Shown piece after piece: positions 15,780-27,078 of a stretch of DNA of 64,000 nt. Origin of the DNA: Hyphomicrobiales bacterium. GTDB taxonomy: Bacteria > Pseudomonadota > Alphaproteobacteria > Rhizobiales > Rhizobiaceae. Below the pieces are notes generated by a model. It saw only the letters and a program-made list of their open reading frames with translations, searched no databases and had not been told where the DNA came from. Numbering within the stretch: the first letter of the stretch is position 1; every line of letters begins with the position of its first letter. The stretch spans positions 1-64,000 of the forward strand of contig UBUL01000015.1 of assembly GCA_900468625.1 (NCBI GenBank), written 5' to 3'. The position numbers were made by a program, and so were the translations under genes.

Positions 15780-16805
15780 ATGGCGGCGAATTCAGGCGGA
15801 GGTTCTTCTGATGCCGGTGGCGGACCAGTTCGTCACATTCCGGTTCTTCTTCCAGAGGTGATCGAGGCGCTGGCTCCGGCACCAGGCAAGATCATTCTTG
15901 ACGGAACATTTGGGGCTGGCGGCTATACGTCGGCCATTCTTGCCGCTGGTGCCGATGTGATCGCGCTCGATCGCGATCCGACGGCGATCGCGGCAGGTCG
16001 GGCGCTCGTTGCGGCGCATGCGGGCCATCTCAATCTCATTCAATCGCAGTTTTCTGAGCTCGCCGATCATGCTCCTAGTGGCGGTCTTGACGGCGTCGTG
16101 CTCGATATCGGCGTTTCCTCGATGCAGATCGACGAGGCCGAGCGCGGTTTTTCCTTCAATAAGAACGGGCCGCTCGATATGCGCATGTCGGCAAGCGGCG
16201 TGTCGGCCGCCGATGTGGTCAATCGTGCAAAGCTCGCCGATCTCATTCGCATCTTTGTATTTCTCGGCGAAGAAAAGCAGGCGCCGCGTATCGCTCATGC
16301 GATTGAGAAACGTCGGGCCGAGGCTCCTTTCGTGACCACCCGCGATCTGGCCGGGCTGATCGAGGTCGTGACCCCGCGAAAGGCGAAGGACAAGATTCAT
16401 CCGGCGACGCGGGTCTTCCAGGCATTGCGCATTTTCGTCAATGACGAGCTTGGCGAATTGGCGCAGGCATTGTTTGCGGCCGAGCGCGCCCTCAAGCCGG
16501 GCGGGCGTCTTGTCGTCGTGACCTTCCATTCGCTGGAAGACAGGATCGTTAAGAAGTTCTTTGCCGATCGCTCGGGCCGTGCTGTCGGGTCACGGCACAT
16601 GCCGATGGTGAACGAGCGGCCTGCCACCTTCGAGCCGGTCGGCAAGTCGATGGTTTCTGCGAGTGACGCTGAGGCGGAAGTCAATCCGCGCGCTCGTTCG
16701 GCCAAGCTGCGTGCGGGGGTTCGCACCTTGGCGCCGGGGGAGGCGGCGGATCTCTCGATCTTCGATCTGCCCAGTCTCGCCAGTCTCGGAAAGCTTGGGG
16801 GCTAA
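15780..16805 (+). CDS. rsmH: RsmH (MraW), 16S rRNA C1402 N4-methyltransferase
   Basis: A 341-residue SAM-dependent methyltransferase that modifies N4 of C1402 in the ribosomal P site. [13 protein letters not shown] opens the family domain, [10 protein letters not shown] (residues 41-50) binds [14 protein letters not shown] and [15 protein letters not shown] are diagnostic. The start at 15780 has GGAGAGGCGGA directly upstream; a Gly/Ser-rich leader of about 15 residues precedes the conserved part. The frame continues open upstream through mraZ, but that part is not conserved. The stop codon is one base before the ftsL ATG. Confidence 0.94.
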   Translation: MAANSGGGSSDAGGGPVRHIPVLLPEVIEALAPAPGKIILDGTFGAGGYTSAILAAGADVIALDRDPTAIAAGRALVAAHAGHLNLIQSQFSELADHAPSGGLDGVVLDIGVSSMQIDEAERGFSFNKNGPLDMRMSASGVSAADVVNRAKLADLIRIFVFLGEEKQAPRIAHAIEKRRAEAPFVTTRDLAGLIEVVTPRKAKDKIHPATRVFQALRIFVNDELGELAQALFAAERALKPGGRLVVVTFHSLEDRIVKKFFADRSGRAVGSRHMPMVNERPATFEPVGKSMVSASDAEAEVNPRARSAKLRAGVRTLAPGEAADLSIFDLPSLASLGKLGG

Positions 16806-16806
16806 A

Positions 16807-17325
16807 ATGCTGAAGACTTTTGACATCGTGCTGATCGGCGTCATGACGGCCATGGCCAGCGTGACCTATACGATCAAGCATCGTGCCGAGCTGAAGCTGG
16901 AGGAGGTTCGCCGTCTCGAATCCGAAATCAAGCTTGAAAGAGATACGATCGATCTCCTCAAGGCGGACTGGGCTCTCGTTTCTCAGCCAAACCGTCTTGA
17001 GCGTCTCGTGAACAATTACAGCGGCGAACTTCAGCTTCAGCCGACGCTGTCGACCGCGATCGTTCAGCCAAGCGAATTGCCGATGCTGCGCTCGCAGCTT
17101 CCTCCTCCCGCCCCTGTAACGGCATCGAATGATCCGAAGAGCAAGGCGGGCAGCGCCAAGGGGAGTGCGTCCGTAGCCTCCAAGGGCGGCGATACGACCG
17201 ATGCGCAGATCAGGAAGGCGATAGCCGATGTGGCCGCCGCTCCGGCGCCGCGGCAGAAGCCGGCTCTCGCCAAACGCAAGAAGCCGGATATCGACAACAT
17301 CGCAACGGGATCGGTGGAGGAATGA
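16807..17325 (+). CDS. ftsL: FtsL-like cell division protein
   Basis: A 172-residue bitopic protein in the ftsL position between rsmH and ftsI. A short cytoplasmic N-terminus leads to one transmembrane helix (about 5-23), then a charged heptad-rich region (about 26-60: IKHRAELKLEEVRRLESEI) that would form the FtsL coiled coil, then LVNNYSGELQLQP. The C-terminal 80 residues are Pro/Ala/Ser/Lys-rich and probably disordered, longer than in E. coli (121 residues). FtsL joins FtsQ and FtsB in the periplasm and activates FtsWI. Synteny and architecture are the main evidence, as the family is poorly conserved. It overlaps ftsI by four bases. Confidence 0.85.
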   Translation: MLKTFDIVLIGVMTAMASVTYTIKHRAELKLEEVRRLESEIKLERDTIDLLKADWALVSQPNRLERLVNNYSGELQLQPTLSTAIVQPSELPMLRSQLPPPAPVTASNDPKSKAGSAKGSASVASKGGDTTDAQIRKAIADVAAAPAPRQKPALAKRKKPDIDNIATGSVEE

Positions 17326-19079
17326 TGTCTTTTCTTTCTCGCATCATGGTCCTGAAGAGCAAGGCGCACTTCTCTACCGACGGCAACAACCGCCCAAGCG
17401 ATGGCTTTTCCCGTTCGACATTCGAGGGTGCACGCAAGCGGAAATCCAATCAGGCCAAGAGCCGCGTGGTGCTGCTGGTGGCAAGCTTCGTCGCGATCTA
17501 CTGCGTGATCGGCGGTCGGCTGGCTCAATTCGCCATGACTCTGCCGGATATAACGTCGAGCATTCTGCCGCCGGATCGTCTGATGGCCTCTCGTCCGGAT
17601 ATTGTCGATCGTAACGGCGCATTGCTGGCGACCGATATCCGCACCGTCTCGCTGTTTGCCGAGCCGAACAAGATCATCGATGCGGATGAGGCCGTAGAGG
17701 AACTGCGCAAGGTCCTGCCGGATCTCGATGCCAAGTCCACCTACAGGAAGCTTTCGTCGAAGACGTCACATTTTGCCTGGCTTCGCCGCCAGCTGACGCC
17801 GAAGCAGCAGAGCCAGATTTTAGCGCTCGGCATTCCCGGCATCGGCTTCCGGCCTGAGAAGCGCCGCTTCTATCCCGGCGGCACGACCGCTCCTCATATT
17901 CTCGGTTACGTCAATATCGATAATCGCGGTGTTGCGGGCATGGAGAAATATATCGACGATCAGGGGCTCGCCGATCTGGCCGCCGCCGGCATGACCAACG
18001 ATCAGCCGCTGCAGCCCGTGAAGCTCTCGATCGATCTGCGTGTCCAAGGCATCGTTCGCGATGCGGTGGTCAACGCCGTCAAGAATTTTCAGGCCAAGGG
18101 TGCCGGCGCAGCAATACTCGACGTCCACACGGGCGAGGTGCTGGGCATGGCCTCGGCGCCCGATTTCGATCCGAACTATCCGAGCGAGGGTGCCTCCGAA
18201 GGCTGGCTCAACCGCATGACGAACGGCACGTTCGAAATGGGATCGACCTTCAAGACATTTACTATGGCGATGGCGCTCGATGACGGCAAGGTGACGCTGC
18301 GCGATGCCTTCGACGCCAGCAACCCGATCCGTATCGGCGGTTTTACCATTCACGATTTCCACGGTCAGCGCCGCGTGCTCAGCGTCCCGGAAATTTTCCA
18401 GTACTCATCGAATATCGGCACAGCGAAGATCGCCGACCTTGTCGGCATCGATGGGCACAAGGAATTCCTGACCCGCTTGGGCCTGCTCACCAAGATGGAT
18501 ACCGAGCTGCCGGAAGTGAAGGCGCCAAGCCAGCCTAGGGTCTGGAAGAAGATCAATTCGATCACCATTTCCTTCGGCCACGGGGTCTCGACGACGCCGC
18601 TGCAGACCGCCGTCGCCGCGTCGGCCCTTGTCAACGGCGGCAAGCTGATCGAGCCGACCTTTCTTCCTCGCACGCGCGACCAGGCCGACGCCATCGCGAA
18701 GATGGTGGTCAAGAAGAGTACCAGCAACGATATTCGCTACCTGCTCGAGTTCAACGGCACCAGAGGCTCGGGGCGCAATGCGCGCGTTCCCGGCTACAAC
18801 GTCGGCAGCAAGACCGGTACGGCCGACAAGGTCGTCAACGGCCGCTATTCGCATAATCTGAACTTCAACAGCTTCCTGGCGGCATTTCCGATCGACAATC
18901 CCCAATACATGGTCATGACCTTCATCGACGAGCCGAAGAGCGGCGAACGCGGCGGCGGGACGATTTCAGCCTTTACGGCGTTGCCGATCGCCCGTGACAT
19001 CATCGCCAGAGCGGCGCCGATTCTCGGGGTGCAGCCCAGCTTTGGAAAAGATGACTCGGCCTTGCTGGCGTCTTATTAA
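17322..19079 (+). CDS. ftsI: FtsI (PBP3), septal peptidoglycan transpeptidase
   Basis: A 585-residue class B penicillin-binding protein that crosslinks septal peptidoglycan. After a basic cytoplasmic tail and one helix (about 48-70), the PBP dimerisation domain contains RPDIVDRNGALLATD, and the transpeptidase domain has the three catalytic motifs STFK (Ser308, Lys311), SSN (362-364) and KTG (497-499). It pairs with FtsW encoded five genes downstream. The gene starts in an ATGATG overlapping the ftsL stop, so translation is coupled; the second ATG is an equal candidate. A 66-base gap separates it from murE. Confidence 0.95.
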   Translation: MMSFLSRIMVLKSKAHFSTDGNNRPSDGFSRSTFEGARKRKSNQAKSRVVLLVASFVAIYCVIGGRLAQFAMTLPDITSSILPPDRLMASRPDIVDRNGALLATDIRTVSLFAEPNKIIDADEAVEELRKVLPDLDAKSTYRKLSSKTSHFAWLRRQLTPKQQSQILALGIPGIGFRPEKRRFYPGGTTAPHILGYVNIDNRGVAGMEKYIDDQGLADLAAAGMTNDQPLQPVKLSIDLRVQGIVRDAVVNAVKNFQAKGAGAAILDVHTGEVLGMASAPDFDPNYPSEGASEGWLNRMTNGTFEMGSTFKTFTMAMALDDGKVTLRDAFDASNPIRIGGFTIHDFHGQRRVLSVPEIFQYSSNIGTAKIADLVGIDGHKEFLTRLGLLTKMDTELPEVKAPSQPRVWKKINSITISFGHGVSTTPLQTAVAASALVNGGKLIEPTFLPRTRDQADAIAKMVVKKSTSNDIRYLLEFNGTRGSGRNARVPGYNVGSKTGTADKVVNGRYSHNLNFNSFLAAFPIDNPQYMVMTFIDEPKSGERGGGTISAFTALPIARDIIARAAPILGVQPSFGKDDSALLASY

Positions 19080-19145
19080 GCGTGAAAGAATACACACGTC
19101 GATTCGCTAGGGGCGGACTGATCGAGAAGGCGAAAAGTACATTCG

Positions 19146-20609
19146 ATGAACTTGCGGGATATTGCCGGAAATGCATTTCCGGAACTCAACACACACATCG
19201 GCGGAGCGCTTGGTGATCTTGAGATAAGCGGGATCTCCGCAGACAGCCGTAAGGTGTCGCCCGGCATGGCCTTTGTCGCCGTGGCCGGCACGAAGGCTGA
19301 CGGTGCGAGTTTCATCGCCGATGCTGTTTCGCGAGGGGCCTGCGTTGTCGTTGCGGGCCATGAAGCCGATGCCGGCAGTGTGCCTCTGCTGCAGGTGTCC
19401 GAGCCGCGCCTGTTCCTCGCTGTCGCCGCTGCGCGCTTTTACGGACGGCAGCCGGAAACGATGGTGGCCGTGACGGGAACCGCCGGCAAGACCTCGGTCG
19501 CATCCTTCACACGGCAGATCTGGGCTTTCGCGGGTCATCCCGCAGCCATGATCGGCACGACCGGCGTCGTTTCACCGACCCGCAACGAATATGGCGCGCT
19601 GACGACGCCAGACCCGGTGTCGCTGCACAAGCTGCTGGCCGAGCTTGCCGACGAAGGTGTCACGCATGCGGCCATGGAGGCGTCCAGCCACGGCCTCGAT
19701 CAGTTCCGGCTCGATGGCGTGAAGCTTGCTGCCGCCGGCTTCACCAATCTTGGCCGCGACCACATGGACTATCACCCGACGGTCGAGGACTATATGGCCG
19801 CCAAGATGCGGCTGTTTCGGGATTTGCTGCCGAAAGGTTCGCCGGCCGTCATTTTTTCGGACGATCCATGGTCGCCTCAGGCAATCGCTGCCGCGCGCGA
19901 CGCAGGGCAAGATGTTCGCACCGTAGGGCGCAAGGGTGATTTCCTGACGCTCAAGCGCGTCGAGCACTTCCGCCACAAGCAGATCGCCGAGGTCCATATC
20001 GGCGACGATATCTTCGAGATCCATATTCCGCTGGCCGGCGATTTCCAGATCGCCAATGCGCTGGTCGCTGCAGGCCTCGCCATTTCGACCGGTGTCGCCG
20101 CACCCGTCGCCATGGCGGCACTCGAAAAGCTCGTCGGTGCGTCGGGCCGTCTTGAGCTAGTCGGTCATACCCATGATGGTGCGCTTGCCTATGTCGACTA
20201 TGCCCATAAGCCGGATGCGCTTGAAAACGTGCTGAATTCGGTGCGGCCGTTCACGACCGGCCGCGTCATCGTCGTCTTCGGCTGTGGCGGGGATCGTGAT
20301 CGCGGCAAGCGTCCGATCATGGGCGAGATCGCCTGCCGTCTTGCCGATGTCGTTGTTGTCACCGACGATAATCCACGCTCGGAAGATCCGGCAGCAATCC
20401 GCGCGGAAATCATGGCGGCGGCTGTCTGTGCGACCGAGATCGGCGATCGTGCCGAAGCGATCCGCAAGGCAGTCGGCCTGTTGAAATCCGGCGACACGCT
20501 GATCGTCGCCGGCAAGGGGCATGAGGAAGGTCAGACGATCGGCGGCGTGACGCTGCCGTTCTCCGATCATGCCGAATTGCGCAAAGCATTGGAGGATTTG
20601 AAGTCTTGA
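19146..20609 (+). CDS. murE: MurE, UDP-MurNAc-tripeptide ligase (meso-DAP adding)
   Basis: A 487-residue cytoplasmic Mur ligase adding the third amino acid to UDP-MurNAc-L-Ala-D-Glu. Domain 1 has the uridine-binding [17 protein letters not shown]; the ATP loop is TGTAGKTS (residues 110-117); [15 protein letters not shown] and [12 protein letters not shown] follow; and DNPRSEDP (about 407-414) is the motif that selects meso-diaminopimelate rather than lysine. It ends in a TTGA overlap with murF, so the two ligases are translated together. Confidence 0.95.
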   Translation: MNLRDIAGNAFPELNTHIGGALGDLEISGISADSRKVSPGMAFVAVAGTKADGASFIADAVSRGACVVVAGHEADAGSVPLLQVSEPRLFLAVAAARFYGRQPETMVAVTGTAGKTSVASFTRQIWAFAGHPAAMIGTTGVVSPTRNEYGALTTPDPVSLHKLLAELADEGVTHAAMEASSHGLDQFRLDGVKLAAAGFTNLGRDHMDYHPTVEDYMAAKMRLFRDLLPKGSPAVIFSDDPWSPQAIAAARDAGQDVRTVGRKGDFLTLKRVEHFRHKQIAEVHIGDDIFEIHIPLAGDFQIANALVAAGLAISTGVAAPVAMAALEKLVGASGRLELVGHTHDGALAYVDYAHKPDALENVLNSVRPFTTGRVIVVFGCGGDRDRGKRPIMGEIACRLADVVVVTDDNPRSEDPAAIRAEIMAAAVCATEIGDRAEAIRKAVGLLKSGDTLIVAGKGHEEGQTIGGVTLPFSDHAELRKALEDLKS

Positions 20610-22066
20610 GCTGGCTATGGACAACCGAGGATCTGATCGCTGCAATCTCGGGCCGCTTCGTCGGATCGCTGCCCGCGGGCATTACGGGCATTTCCATAGA
20701 CAGTCGTTCCATTCAGCCGGGCGAAGCTTTCTTTGCTATCAAGGGCGATCGCGTCGATGGTCACGACTATGCCAATATCGCTATGGCGAACGGTGCGGCG
20801 TTCATCGTCATCAGCGAGGCACGCCTGCCGGCAATGGGCAGCCTGACCGTACCGAAGGTTGTCGTGGACGATGTATTGGCGGCGCTTGCACGGCTCGGCG
20901 TTGCCGCCCGCAAGCGTACGCAGGCTAAGATCATCGCCGTCACGGGTTCGGTCGGCAAGACGACGACCAAGGAGATGCTGCGGCGGGCGCTGACACCTTC
21001 GGGCAAGGTGCACGCCTCTGTTGCTTCATTCAACAATCATTGGGGCGTCCCGCTGACTCTGGCGCGCATGCCCGAGGACACCGACTTCGGCGTTTTCGAA
21101 ATCGGCATGAACCATCCGGAGGAAATCCGTCCGCTCGTCAAGATGGTACAGCCGCACGTAGCGATCATCACCACGATCGCGCCGGCTCATCTCGGCAACT
21201 TCAGCAGCATCAGCGAGATCGCCGCCGCGAAGGCGGAAATTTTCGACGGTGTCGTACCGGGCGGCCATGCCATACTCAATCACGACAACGATCAGTTCGA
21301 GATGCTGGAGAAGGCTGCCGTGGCGGCCGGCATCGAGCATGTGCACAGCTTCGGCCAGCACGCCAAGGCCGATGTACGCCTCGCTGAATTCAATGCCTCG
21401 GAAGAGAATTCAACGCTTTGGCTGACGATCGGCGGTGAGACCATGGAGGTGGCGCTCGGCGCGCCGGGCCGCCATATCGCGGAAAATGCGCTTGCCGTAC
21501 TCGGTGCGGTCATGCTCGTGGAAGCCGATCTCGATCAGGCCGTTGACGCCTTGGCGGATCTGCAACCGGAAAAGGGCAGGGGCCAACGCCACAAGCGCGC
21601 GATCGGCAGCGGCTATTTCACGCTGATCGACGAGAGCTACAACGCCAATCCTGCGTCCATGCGCGCGGCCATCGCGCTGCTGGCGACGACGTCGCCGCAT
21701 GCGGGACCAGGCGGCCGGGCGGGCAGGCGGATCGCCATGCTCGGCGATATGTTGGAAATGGGGGACTATGCCCAGCGCGTGCATGCAAATCTTGCCGGAC
21801 CGCTTTTGGCGGCCGGTATCGAGCATGTCTGGCTGGCGGGTCCGGAGATGGCGGCGTTGAGGGATGAGCTGCCGGAAAGTGTTCATGTCGAATATCGTGA
21901 GACGACGGAGGAACTCTCGGAATTCGCGCTCAATTCTGTCGCCTCCGGCGATGTCTTGATGGTGAAATCGTCACTGGGAATGGGGTTTGGAAAGATTGTC
22001 GCGGGCTTGCTTGACAAGTTTCCCGCATTTTCCGACACGGGCCACCACACCCATCAGGGGCTTTAG
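20606..22066 (+). CDS. murF: MurF, UDP-MurNAc-pentapeptide synthetase
   Basis: A 486-residue Mur ligase that adds D-Ala-D-Ala to the UDP-MurNAc-tripeptide. [19 protein letters not shown] is the N-terminal substrate domain, TGSVGKTT (113-120) the ATP loop, [16 protein letters not shown] and [15 protein letters not shown] are MurF-specific. The start is a TTG (20606) overlapping the murE stop codon, with GGAGG ten bases upstream; no ATG is available before the conserved sequence. The gene is 12 bases from mraY. Its substrate dipeptide comes from DdlB, encoded 11 kb downstream. Confidence 0.94.
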   Translation: MSWLWTTEDLIAAISGRFVGSLPAGITGISIDSRSIQPGEAFFAIKGDRVDGHDYANIAMANGAAFIVISEARLPAMGSLTVPKVVVDDVLAALARLGVAARKRTQAKIIAVTGSVGKTTTKEMLRRALTPSGKVHASVASFNNHWGVPLTLARMPEDTDFGVFEIGMNHPEEIRPLVKMVQPHVAIITTIAPAHLGNFSSISEIAAAKAEIFDGVVPGGHAILNHDNDQFEMLEKAAVAAGIEHVHSFGQHAKADVRLAEFNASEENSTLWLTIGGETMEVALGAPGRHIAENALAVLGAVMLVEADLDQAVDALADLQPEKGRGQRHKRAIGSGYFTLIDESYNANPASMRAAIALLATTSPHAGPGGRAGRRIAMLGDMLEMGDYAQRVHANLAGPLLAAGIEHVWLAGPEMAALRDELPESVHVEYRETTEELSEFALNSVASGDVLMVKSSLGMGFGKIVAGLLDKFPAFSDTGHHTHQGL

Positions 22067-22077
22067 AAAGGGCTCTT

Positions 22078-23199
22078 ATGCTGATCTGGCTTGCCGAACT
22101 GTCGGACCATATTCATTTTTTCAGTACTCACTTCAGATTCCTCAATCTGTTCAGATACATCACGTTCCGTACCGGCGGTGCCCTGTTCACGTCAGCGTTG
22201 ATCGTTTTTCTCTTCGGACCGCGAATCATCTCCTCCCTGCGCGTGCGTCAGGGCAAAGGACAGCCGATCCGTGCCGACGGTCCGCAGACGCACTTTAAAA
22301 AGGCCGGTACGCCGACCATGGGCGGCCTGATGATTCTCGCCGGCATCGTCGTGTCGTCGCTGCTTTGGGCCGATCTCGCCAATGTCTATGTCGTTGCCAC
22401 GCTGCTCGTGACGCTCGGTTTCGGCGCGATCGGCTTCTACGACGATTATCTCAAGGTGACCAAGCAGAGCGACAAGGGCTTTTCCGGCCGCGCGCGCCTC
22501 GGCATCGAATTCGTGATTGCCGCGATTGCCGTCTACTTCATGATGACGACGGCGCTGTCCTCCGGGCCGGCCGGCTCGACCTTCGGCTCGTCGATCGCCT
22601 TTCCCTTCTTCAAGAACCTGCTGCTCAATCTCGGCATGTTCTTCGTGCTGTTCGGCGCCTTCGTCATCGTTGCCGCAGGCAATGCCGTCAACCTGACCGA
22701 CGGTCTCGACGGGCTTGCCATCGTGCCAGTCATGATTGCGGCGGCTTCCTTCGGCGTGATCGCCTATCTCGCCGGCAACTTCGTCTTTGCCGACTATCTG
22801 GCAATCAATTTCGTGCCCGGCACAGGTGAGCTCGCGGTGGTTCTCGGTGCCGTCATTGGTGCCGGTCTCGGCTTCCTCTGGTTCAACGCGCCGCCGGCGG
22901 CCATCTTTATGGGTGACACCGGCTCGCTGGCGCTTGGCGGCATGATCGGCTCGGTCGCCGTCGCCACCAAGCACGAGATCGTCATGGCGATCATCGGCGG
23001 CCTCTTCGTGCTCGAGGCGCTTTCTGTCATCATCCAGGTCGGCTTCTTCAAGATGACCAAGCGCCGCGTCTTCCTGATGGCGCCAATCCACCACCACTTC
23101 GAAAAGAAGGGCTGGACGGAGAGCCAGGTCGTAGTGCGTTTCTGGATCGTCGCCGTCATCCTGGCGATGGTCGGCCTTTCCACCCTGAAACTGCGGTGA
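22078..23199 (+). CDS. mraY: MraY, phospho-MurNAc-pentapeptide translocase
   Basis: A 373-residue integral membrane enzyme with about ten helices that transfers phospho-MurNAc-pentapeptide to undecaprenyl phosphate, making lipid I. The catalytic acidic pair is in GFYDDYLKV, with [22 protein letters not shown] and [12 protein letters not shown] as the other signatures on the cytoplasmic loops. TPTMGG near the first loop is also conserved. Slightly longer than E. coli MraY (360). It lies between murF and murD with gaps of 11 and 7 bases, within one operon. Confidence 0.96.
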   Translation: MLIWLAELSDHIHFFSTHFRFLNLFRYITFRTGGALFTSALIVFLFGPRIISSLRVRQGKGQPIRADGPQTHFKKAGTPTMGGLMILAGIVVSSLLWADLANVYVVATLLVTLGFGAIGFYDDYLKVTKQSDKGFSGRARLGIEFVIAAIAVYFMMTTALSSGPAGSTFGSSIAFPFFKNLLLNLGMFFVLFGAFVIVAAGNAVNLTDGLDGLAIVPVMIAAASFGVIAYLAGNFVFADYLAINFVPGTGELAVVLGAVIGAGLGFLWFNAPPAAIFMGDTGSLALGGMIGSVAVATKHEIVMAIIGGLFVLEALSVIIQVGFFKMTKRRVFLMAPIHHHFEKKGWTESQVVVRFWIVAVILAMVGLSTLKLR

Positions 23200-23206
23200 G
23201 GCGCCG

Positions 23207-24619
23207 ATGATCCCCGTCACCACGCTGAAAGGAAAGAAGGTCGCACTCTTCGGCCTTGGCGGTTCGGGTTTTGCAACGGCGCGTGCGCTCGTCGCCGGTG
23301 GCGCCGATGTGACGGCCTGGGACGACAATCCGGACAGCGTGGCCAAGGCGGCCTCGGAGGGAATAAAGGTCGCGGATCTGAGAACGATCGACTGGAATGG
23401 TCTTTCGGTCTTCGTCCTGTCGCCCGGCGTTCCGCTGACGCATCCCAAACCGCATTGGACCGTCGATCTTGCCCACGCCGCCGGCGTCGAGATCATTGGA
23501 GATGTCGAGCTTTTCGTTCGGGAGCGGCGTGCGCATGCACCGGATTGCCCGTTCATTGCCATTACCGGAACGAACGGAAAATCGACAACGACGGCGCTGA
23601 TCGCCCATATTCTGCAATCGAGCGGCCGCGACACGCAGCTCGGCGGCAATATCGGTACGGCCGTGCTGACCCTCGATCCGCCGAAGGCCGGACGCTTCTA
23701 CGTCGTCGAATGCTCTTCCTACCAGATCGATCTGGCACCGACACTCAACCCCTCTGCCGGCATTCTGCTGAACCTGACGCCCGATCATCTCGATCGCCAC
23801 GGCACGATGCAGCATTATGCCGACATCAAGGAGCGGCTTGTCGCCGGCAGCGATATCGCCGTCGCCGGTATCGATGACAGCCATTCCTCCTTGATCGCCG
23901 ATCGCATCGAACGTGCGGGCGGCAAGGTGATGCGCATTTCGCGCCGGCATGCACTGGCGGATGGCCTTTATGCCGAGGGCAGCCGTATCATGCGGGCATC
24001 GAACGGTGCGGCGAAAGAGATTGCCGACCTCGATGGTATCCAGACCCTGCGCGGCGGCCATAACGCACAGAATGCAGCGGCGGCAATCGCCGCCTGCCTC
24101 GCCGTCGGCTTATCCGCCGACGAGATCCGGGCCGGACTGAAATCCTTCCCGGGTCTCAAGCATCGCATGCAGCCGGTCGGTCGGCGTGGCCGAGTCGTCT
24201 TCGTCAACGATTCCAAGGCGACCAACGCGGATGCGGCTGCCCCCGCGCTTTCGAGCTACGAGAATATCTACTGGATAGCCGGAGGTCTGCCGAAAGAAGG
24301 TGGGATCACCAGTCTGGCGCCGCTCTTTCCCCGTATATCCAAAGCCTATCTGATCGGTGAGGCTGCGCCCGCGTTCGCGGCGACGCTCGGCGATCGGGTG
24401 CCATACGAGATTTCCGGCACGCTGGAGCGTGCCGTCGCGCATGCTGCCGCGGACGCTGACAAGGACGAACACGAGTCCGCTGCGGTGATGTTGTCACCGG
24501 CTTGCGCAAGTTTCGATCAGTACAAGAATTTCGAGGTCAGAGGCGACGCCTTCGTCAGCCATGTCGCTGCGATCGATGGCGTCACCATGCTGGTCGGTTC
24601 AGCAGCTGGAGGCAAATAA
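23207..24619 (+). CDS. murD: MurD, UDP-MurNAc-L-alanine:D-glutamate ligase
   Basis: A 470-residue Mur ligase that adds D-glutamate to UDP-MurNAc-L-Ala. The N-terminal domain has [18 protein letters not shown], a Rossmann-type nucleotide fold; the ATP loop is [10 protein letters not shown] (120-129); [23 protein letters not shown] and [11 protein letters not shown] follow, and [15 protein letters not shown] marks the C-terminal domain. It ends one base before the ftsW ATG. Confidence 0.95.
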   Translation: MIPVTTLKGKKVALFGLGGSGFATARALVAGGADVTAWDDNPDSVAKAASEGIKVADLRTIDWNGLSVFVLSPGVPLTHPKPHWTVDLAHAAGVEIIGDVELFVRERRAHAPDCPFIAITGTNGKSTTTALIAHILQSSGRDTQLGGNIGTAVLTLDPPKAGRFYVVECSSYQIDLAPTLNPSAGILLNLTPDHLDRHGTMQHYADIKERLVAGSDIAVAGIDDSHSSLIADRIERAGGKVMRISRRHALADGLYAEGSRIMRASNGAAKEIADLDGIQTLRGGHNAQNAAAAIAACLAVGLSADEIRAGLKSFPGLKHRMQPVGRRGRVVFVNDSKATNADAAAPALSSYENIYWIAGGLPKEGGITSLAPLFPRISKAYLIGEAAPAFAATLGDRVPYEISGTLERAVAHAAADADKDEHESAAVMLSPACASFDQYKNFEVRGDAFVSHVAAIDGVTMLVGSAAGGK

Positions 24620-24620
24620 T

Positions 24621-25775
24621 ATGGTAAGCCGCGTCGAACGTGGGGCCTTGGCCGAGTGGTTCTGGACCATCGACCGCGTATTTCTGGCCCTTTTCATCCT
24701 CTTGATCGGCATCGGCTTCATGCTGTCCTTCGCCGCATCGCCCGCGGTGGCGGAGCGCATTGGGCTTGAGCCGTTCCATTTCGTCAAGCGCCACGCGCTG
24801 TTCCTCATCCCGGCGGTCGCCGCGATGATCGGCATTTCCTTCATGACTCCTAGGCAGGTGCGGCGGACCGCGGTCATTCTGCTGATCGTGTCGCTGGCGA
24901 TGATGCTCTTCGCGCTTTTCTTCGGCATTGAAGTGAAGGGTTCGCGGCGCTGGGTCAATATTGCGGCCTTGTCGATCCAGCCTTCGGAATTCATGAAGCC
25001 CGCTTTCGTCGTCGTCTGTGCCTGGCTGTTTTCCGAACATGCGCGCCAACCCGAGATTCCCGGCAATCTCTTCGCCATTATCCTCTTCGGCATCGTCGTT
25101 GCGCTGCTTGTCGCGCAGCCTGACCTTGGCCAGACGATCCTGACGACCGCGGTCTGGGGCGGCATGTTCTTCATGGCCGGCATGCCCTGGCTGTGGATCA
25201 TCGTGCTCGGCGGTCTCGGCGCAGGCGGCTTCGTCACCGCTTACTATGTCTTCGATCACGTGGCGCAGCGTGTGAACAAGTTCCTGACGGGCGAGGGCGA
25301 TACGTTCCAGGTCGATACCGCCAAGGAGGCGATCGTTCATGGCACCTGGTTCGGCGTCGGCCCGGGCGAGGGTACGGTCAAGCGCATCATTCCGGACGCC
25401 CATACCGACTTCATCTTCTCGGTCGCGGCGGAGGAGTTCGGCGCCGTCTTCTGTATGGTGCTCGTGCTGATCTTCGCCTTCGTCGTACTGCGCGGCCTGT
25501 CGCATGCCTATAAGGAAAAGAACGATTTCAACCGCTTCGCCGTTGCCGGTCTCGTATTGCAGATCGGTATCCAGTCGATCATCAACATCGGTGTGAACCT
25601 GCAGCTGCTGCCGGCCAAGGGCATGACACTGCCGCTGATTTCTTACGGCGGTTCGTCGATGACCGCGATCTGCGTGACGGCAGGCTTCATCCTGGCGCTG
25701 ACACGTCACAGGCCGGAGAAGCGTGCGCAGGACCGGACCATGTTCCGCGTGACGCATGGATTGCCGGCGGAGTGA
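24621..25775 (+). CDS. ftsW: FtsW, SEDS-family septal peptidoglycan polymerase
   Basis: A 384-residue SEDS protein with about ten membrane helices that polymerises lipid II at the division site together with FtsI. Diagnostic blocks are WVNIAALSIQPSEFMKPA, LVAQPDLGQTIL, DTFQVDTAKEAI, PDAHTDFIFSVAAEEFG (catalytic Asp region) and MTLPLISYGGSS near the C-terminus. The ATG at 24621 comes one base after the murD stop with GGAGGC upstream; the 20-codon in-frame extension into murD is not conserved. A 181-base gap before murG has no supportable gene. Confidence 0.95.
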   Translation: MVSRVERGALAEWFWTIDRVFLALFILLIGIGFMLSFAASPAVAERIGLEPFHFVKRHALFLIPAVAAMIGISFMTPRQVRRTAVILLIVSLAMMLFALFFGIEVKGSRRWVNIAALSIQPSEFMKPAFVVVCAWLFSEHARQPEIPGNLFAIILFGIVVALLVAQPDLGQTILTTAVWGGMFFMAGMPWLWIIVLGGLGAGGFVTAYYVFDHVAQRVNKFLTGEGDTFQVDTAKEAIVHGTWFGVGPGEGTVKRIIPDAHTDFIFSVAAEEFGAVFCMVLVLIFAFVVLRGLSHAYKEKNDFNRFAVAGLVLQIGIQSIINIGVNLQLLPAKGMTLPLISYGGSSMTAICVTAGFILALTRHRPEKRAQDRTMFRVTHGLPAE

Positions 25776-25956
25776 TCGTCTTGGGACTACCGGCCATTTG
25801 CTCTTCATATCTCCCGCTCGTCCTTCATTCTCCGGTCGCTTTTCATGAAGTGCCGGTCTATGAGGAGGGCTTGGCCTGTGTCGATGAAGCGGCCAGGGCG
25901 GCTTCCTATATTAGGGAGATGCCCCGAGCAGTGGGGTGTTCGCGGGAGCGAAAATT

Positions 25957-27078
25957 ATGAGTAAAGGCATTGTCCTTCTTGCCGCCGGCGGAACCGGCGG
26001 TCACGTATTTCCGGCCGAGGCGCTGGCCTATAAGCTGAAGGAGCGCGGCTATTCCGTGCATCTAGTCACCGACAGCCGCGCCGAACGCTATGCCGGCAAG
26101 TTTCCGGCCGACGAGATCCATGTCGTGCCTTCGGCGACGATCGGTTCGAAGAGCCCGTTGAAGGTCGCGCGTGCCCTTTGGACGCTGTGGACCGGTATGC
26201 GCGCAGCGCGCAGGCTGATCCAGCGCATCAAGCCCGTCTGCGTCGTCGGCTTCGGCGGCTATCCGACGGTCCCGCCGCTTCTTGCCGCCACGCGCATGGG
26301 CGTGCCATCCATGCTGCATGAGCAGAACGCCGTCATGGGCCGCGCCAACAAGATGCTGGCGACGCGCGTGCGCGCTATTGCCGGCGGCTTCCTCACGGAG
26401 AACGGCGCATTCGCCGAGAAGACGGTGACCACGGGCAATCCCGTGCGCCCCGCCGTCATCGAAGCTGCAAAACGTCCCTATGTGCCGTCCGGGGCAGACG
26501 ATCCGTTCAATCTGGTCGTCTTCGGCGGCAGCCAGGGCGCGCAGTATTTCTCGAAGGCCGTGCCGACGGCGATCAGCCTGCTTGAGGAGCCGCTGCGCAA
26601 GCGCCTGCGGATCACGCAGCAGGTGCGCCCCGAGGACATGGAGACGGTCAACAGCTGCGCGAGAAAGCTTAATATGGGCGCCGACGTCGCGCCGTTCTTC
26701 AACGATATGGCGGAGCGCATTGGCGCTGCGCATCTGGTTCTCTGCCGTTCCGGCGCGTCGACCGTCTCCGAGCTTGCCGTTATCGGGCGTCCGGCAATCC
26801 TGGTTCCTTATCCGCATGCGCTCGATCACGATCAGGCGGCCAATGCCGCCGCACTGGCGGCAACCGGCGGCGTCAAGGTCATCGTACAGTCGGAGCTGAC
26901 GCCGGAGAAACTTTCCACCATCCTGCGCGGCGCCATGACCATGCCGGAAAAGCTCGCAAAAATGGCCGCGTCTGCCAAGCAGGCGGGCAAGCCGGGTGCG
27001 GCAAACTTGCTTGCCGACATGGTTGAGGCTATTGCCGCGGGACGTTCAATTCAGCAATTCAAGGGGGCAGGCGCATGA
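25957..27078 (+). CDS. murG: MurG, lipid II-forming GlcNAc transferase
   Basis: A 373-residue peripheral membrane glycosyltransferase (GT28) that adds GlcNAc to lipid I. The N-terminal glycine loop [16 protein letters not shown] (about 9-24), [41 protein letters not shown] and [24 protein letters not shown] are all typical. The start at 25957 ([12 protein letters not shown]) has GGGAG upstream; an ATG seven codons earlier is less likely. It overlaps murC by four bases. Confidence 0.95.
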   Translation: MSKGIVLLAAGGTGGHVFPAEALAYKLKERGYSVHLVTDSRAERYAGKFPADEIHVVPSATIGSKSPLKVARALWTLWTGMRAARRLIQRIKPVCVVGFGGYPTVPPLLAATRMGVPSMLHEQNAVMGRANKMLATRVRAIAGGFLTENGAFAEKTVTTGNPVRPAVIEAAKRPYVPSGADDPFNLVVFGGSQGAQYFSKAVPTAISLLEEPLRKRLRITQQVRPEDMETVNSCARKLNMGADVAPFFNDMAERIGAAHLVLCRSGASTVSELAVIGRPAILVPYPHALDHDQAANAAALAATGGVKVIVQSELTPEKLSTILRGAMTMPEKLAKMAASAKQAGKPGAANLLADMVEAIAAGRSIQQFKGAGA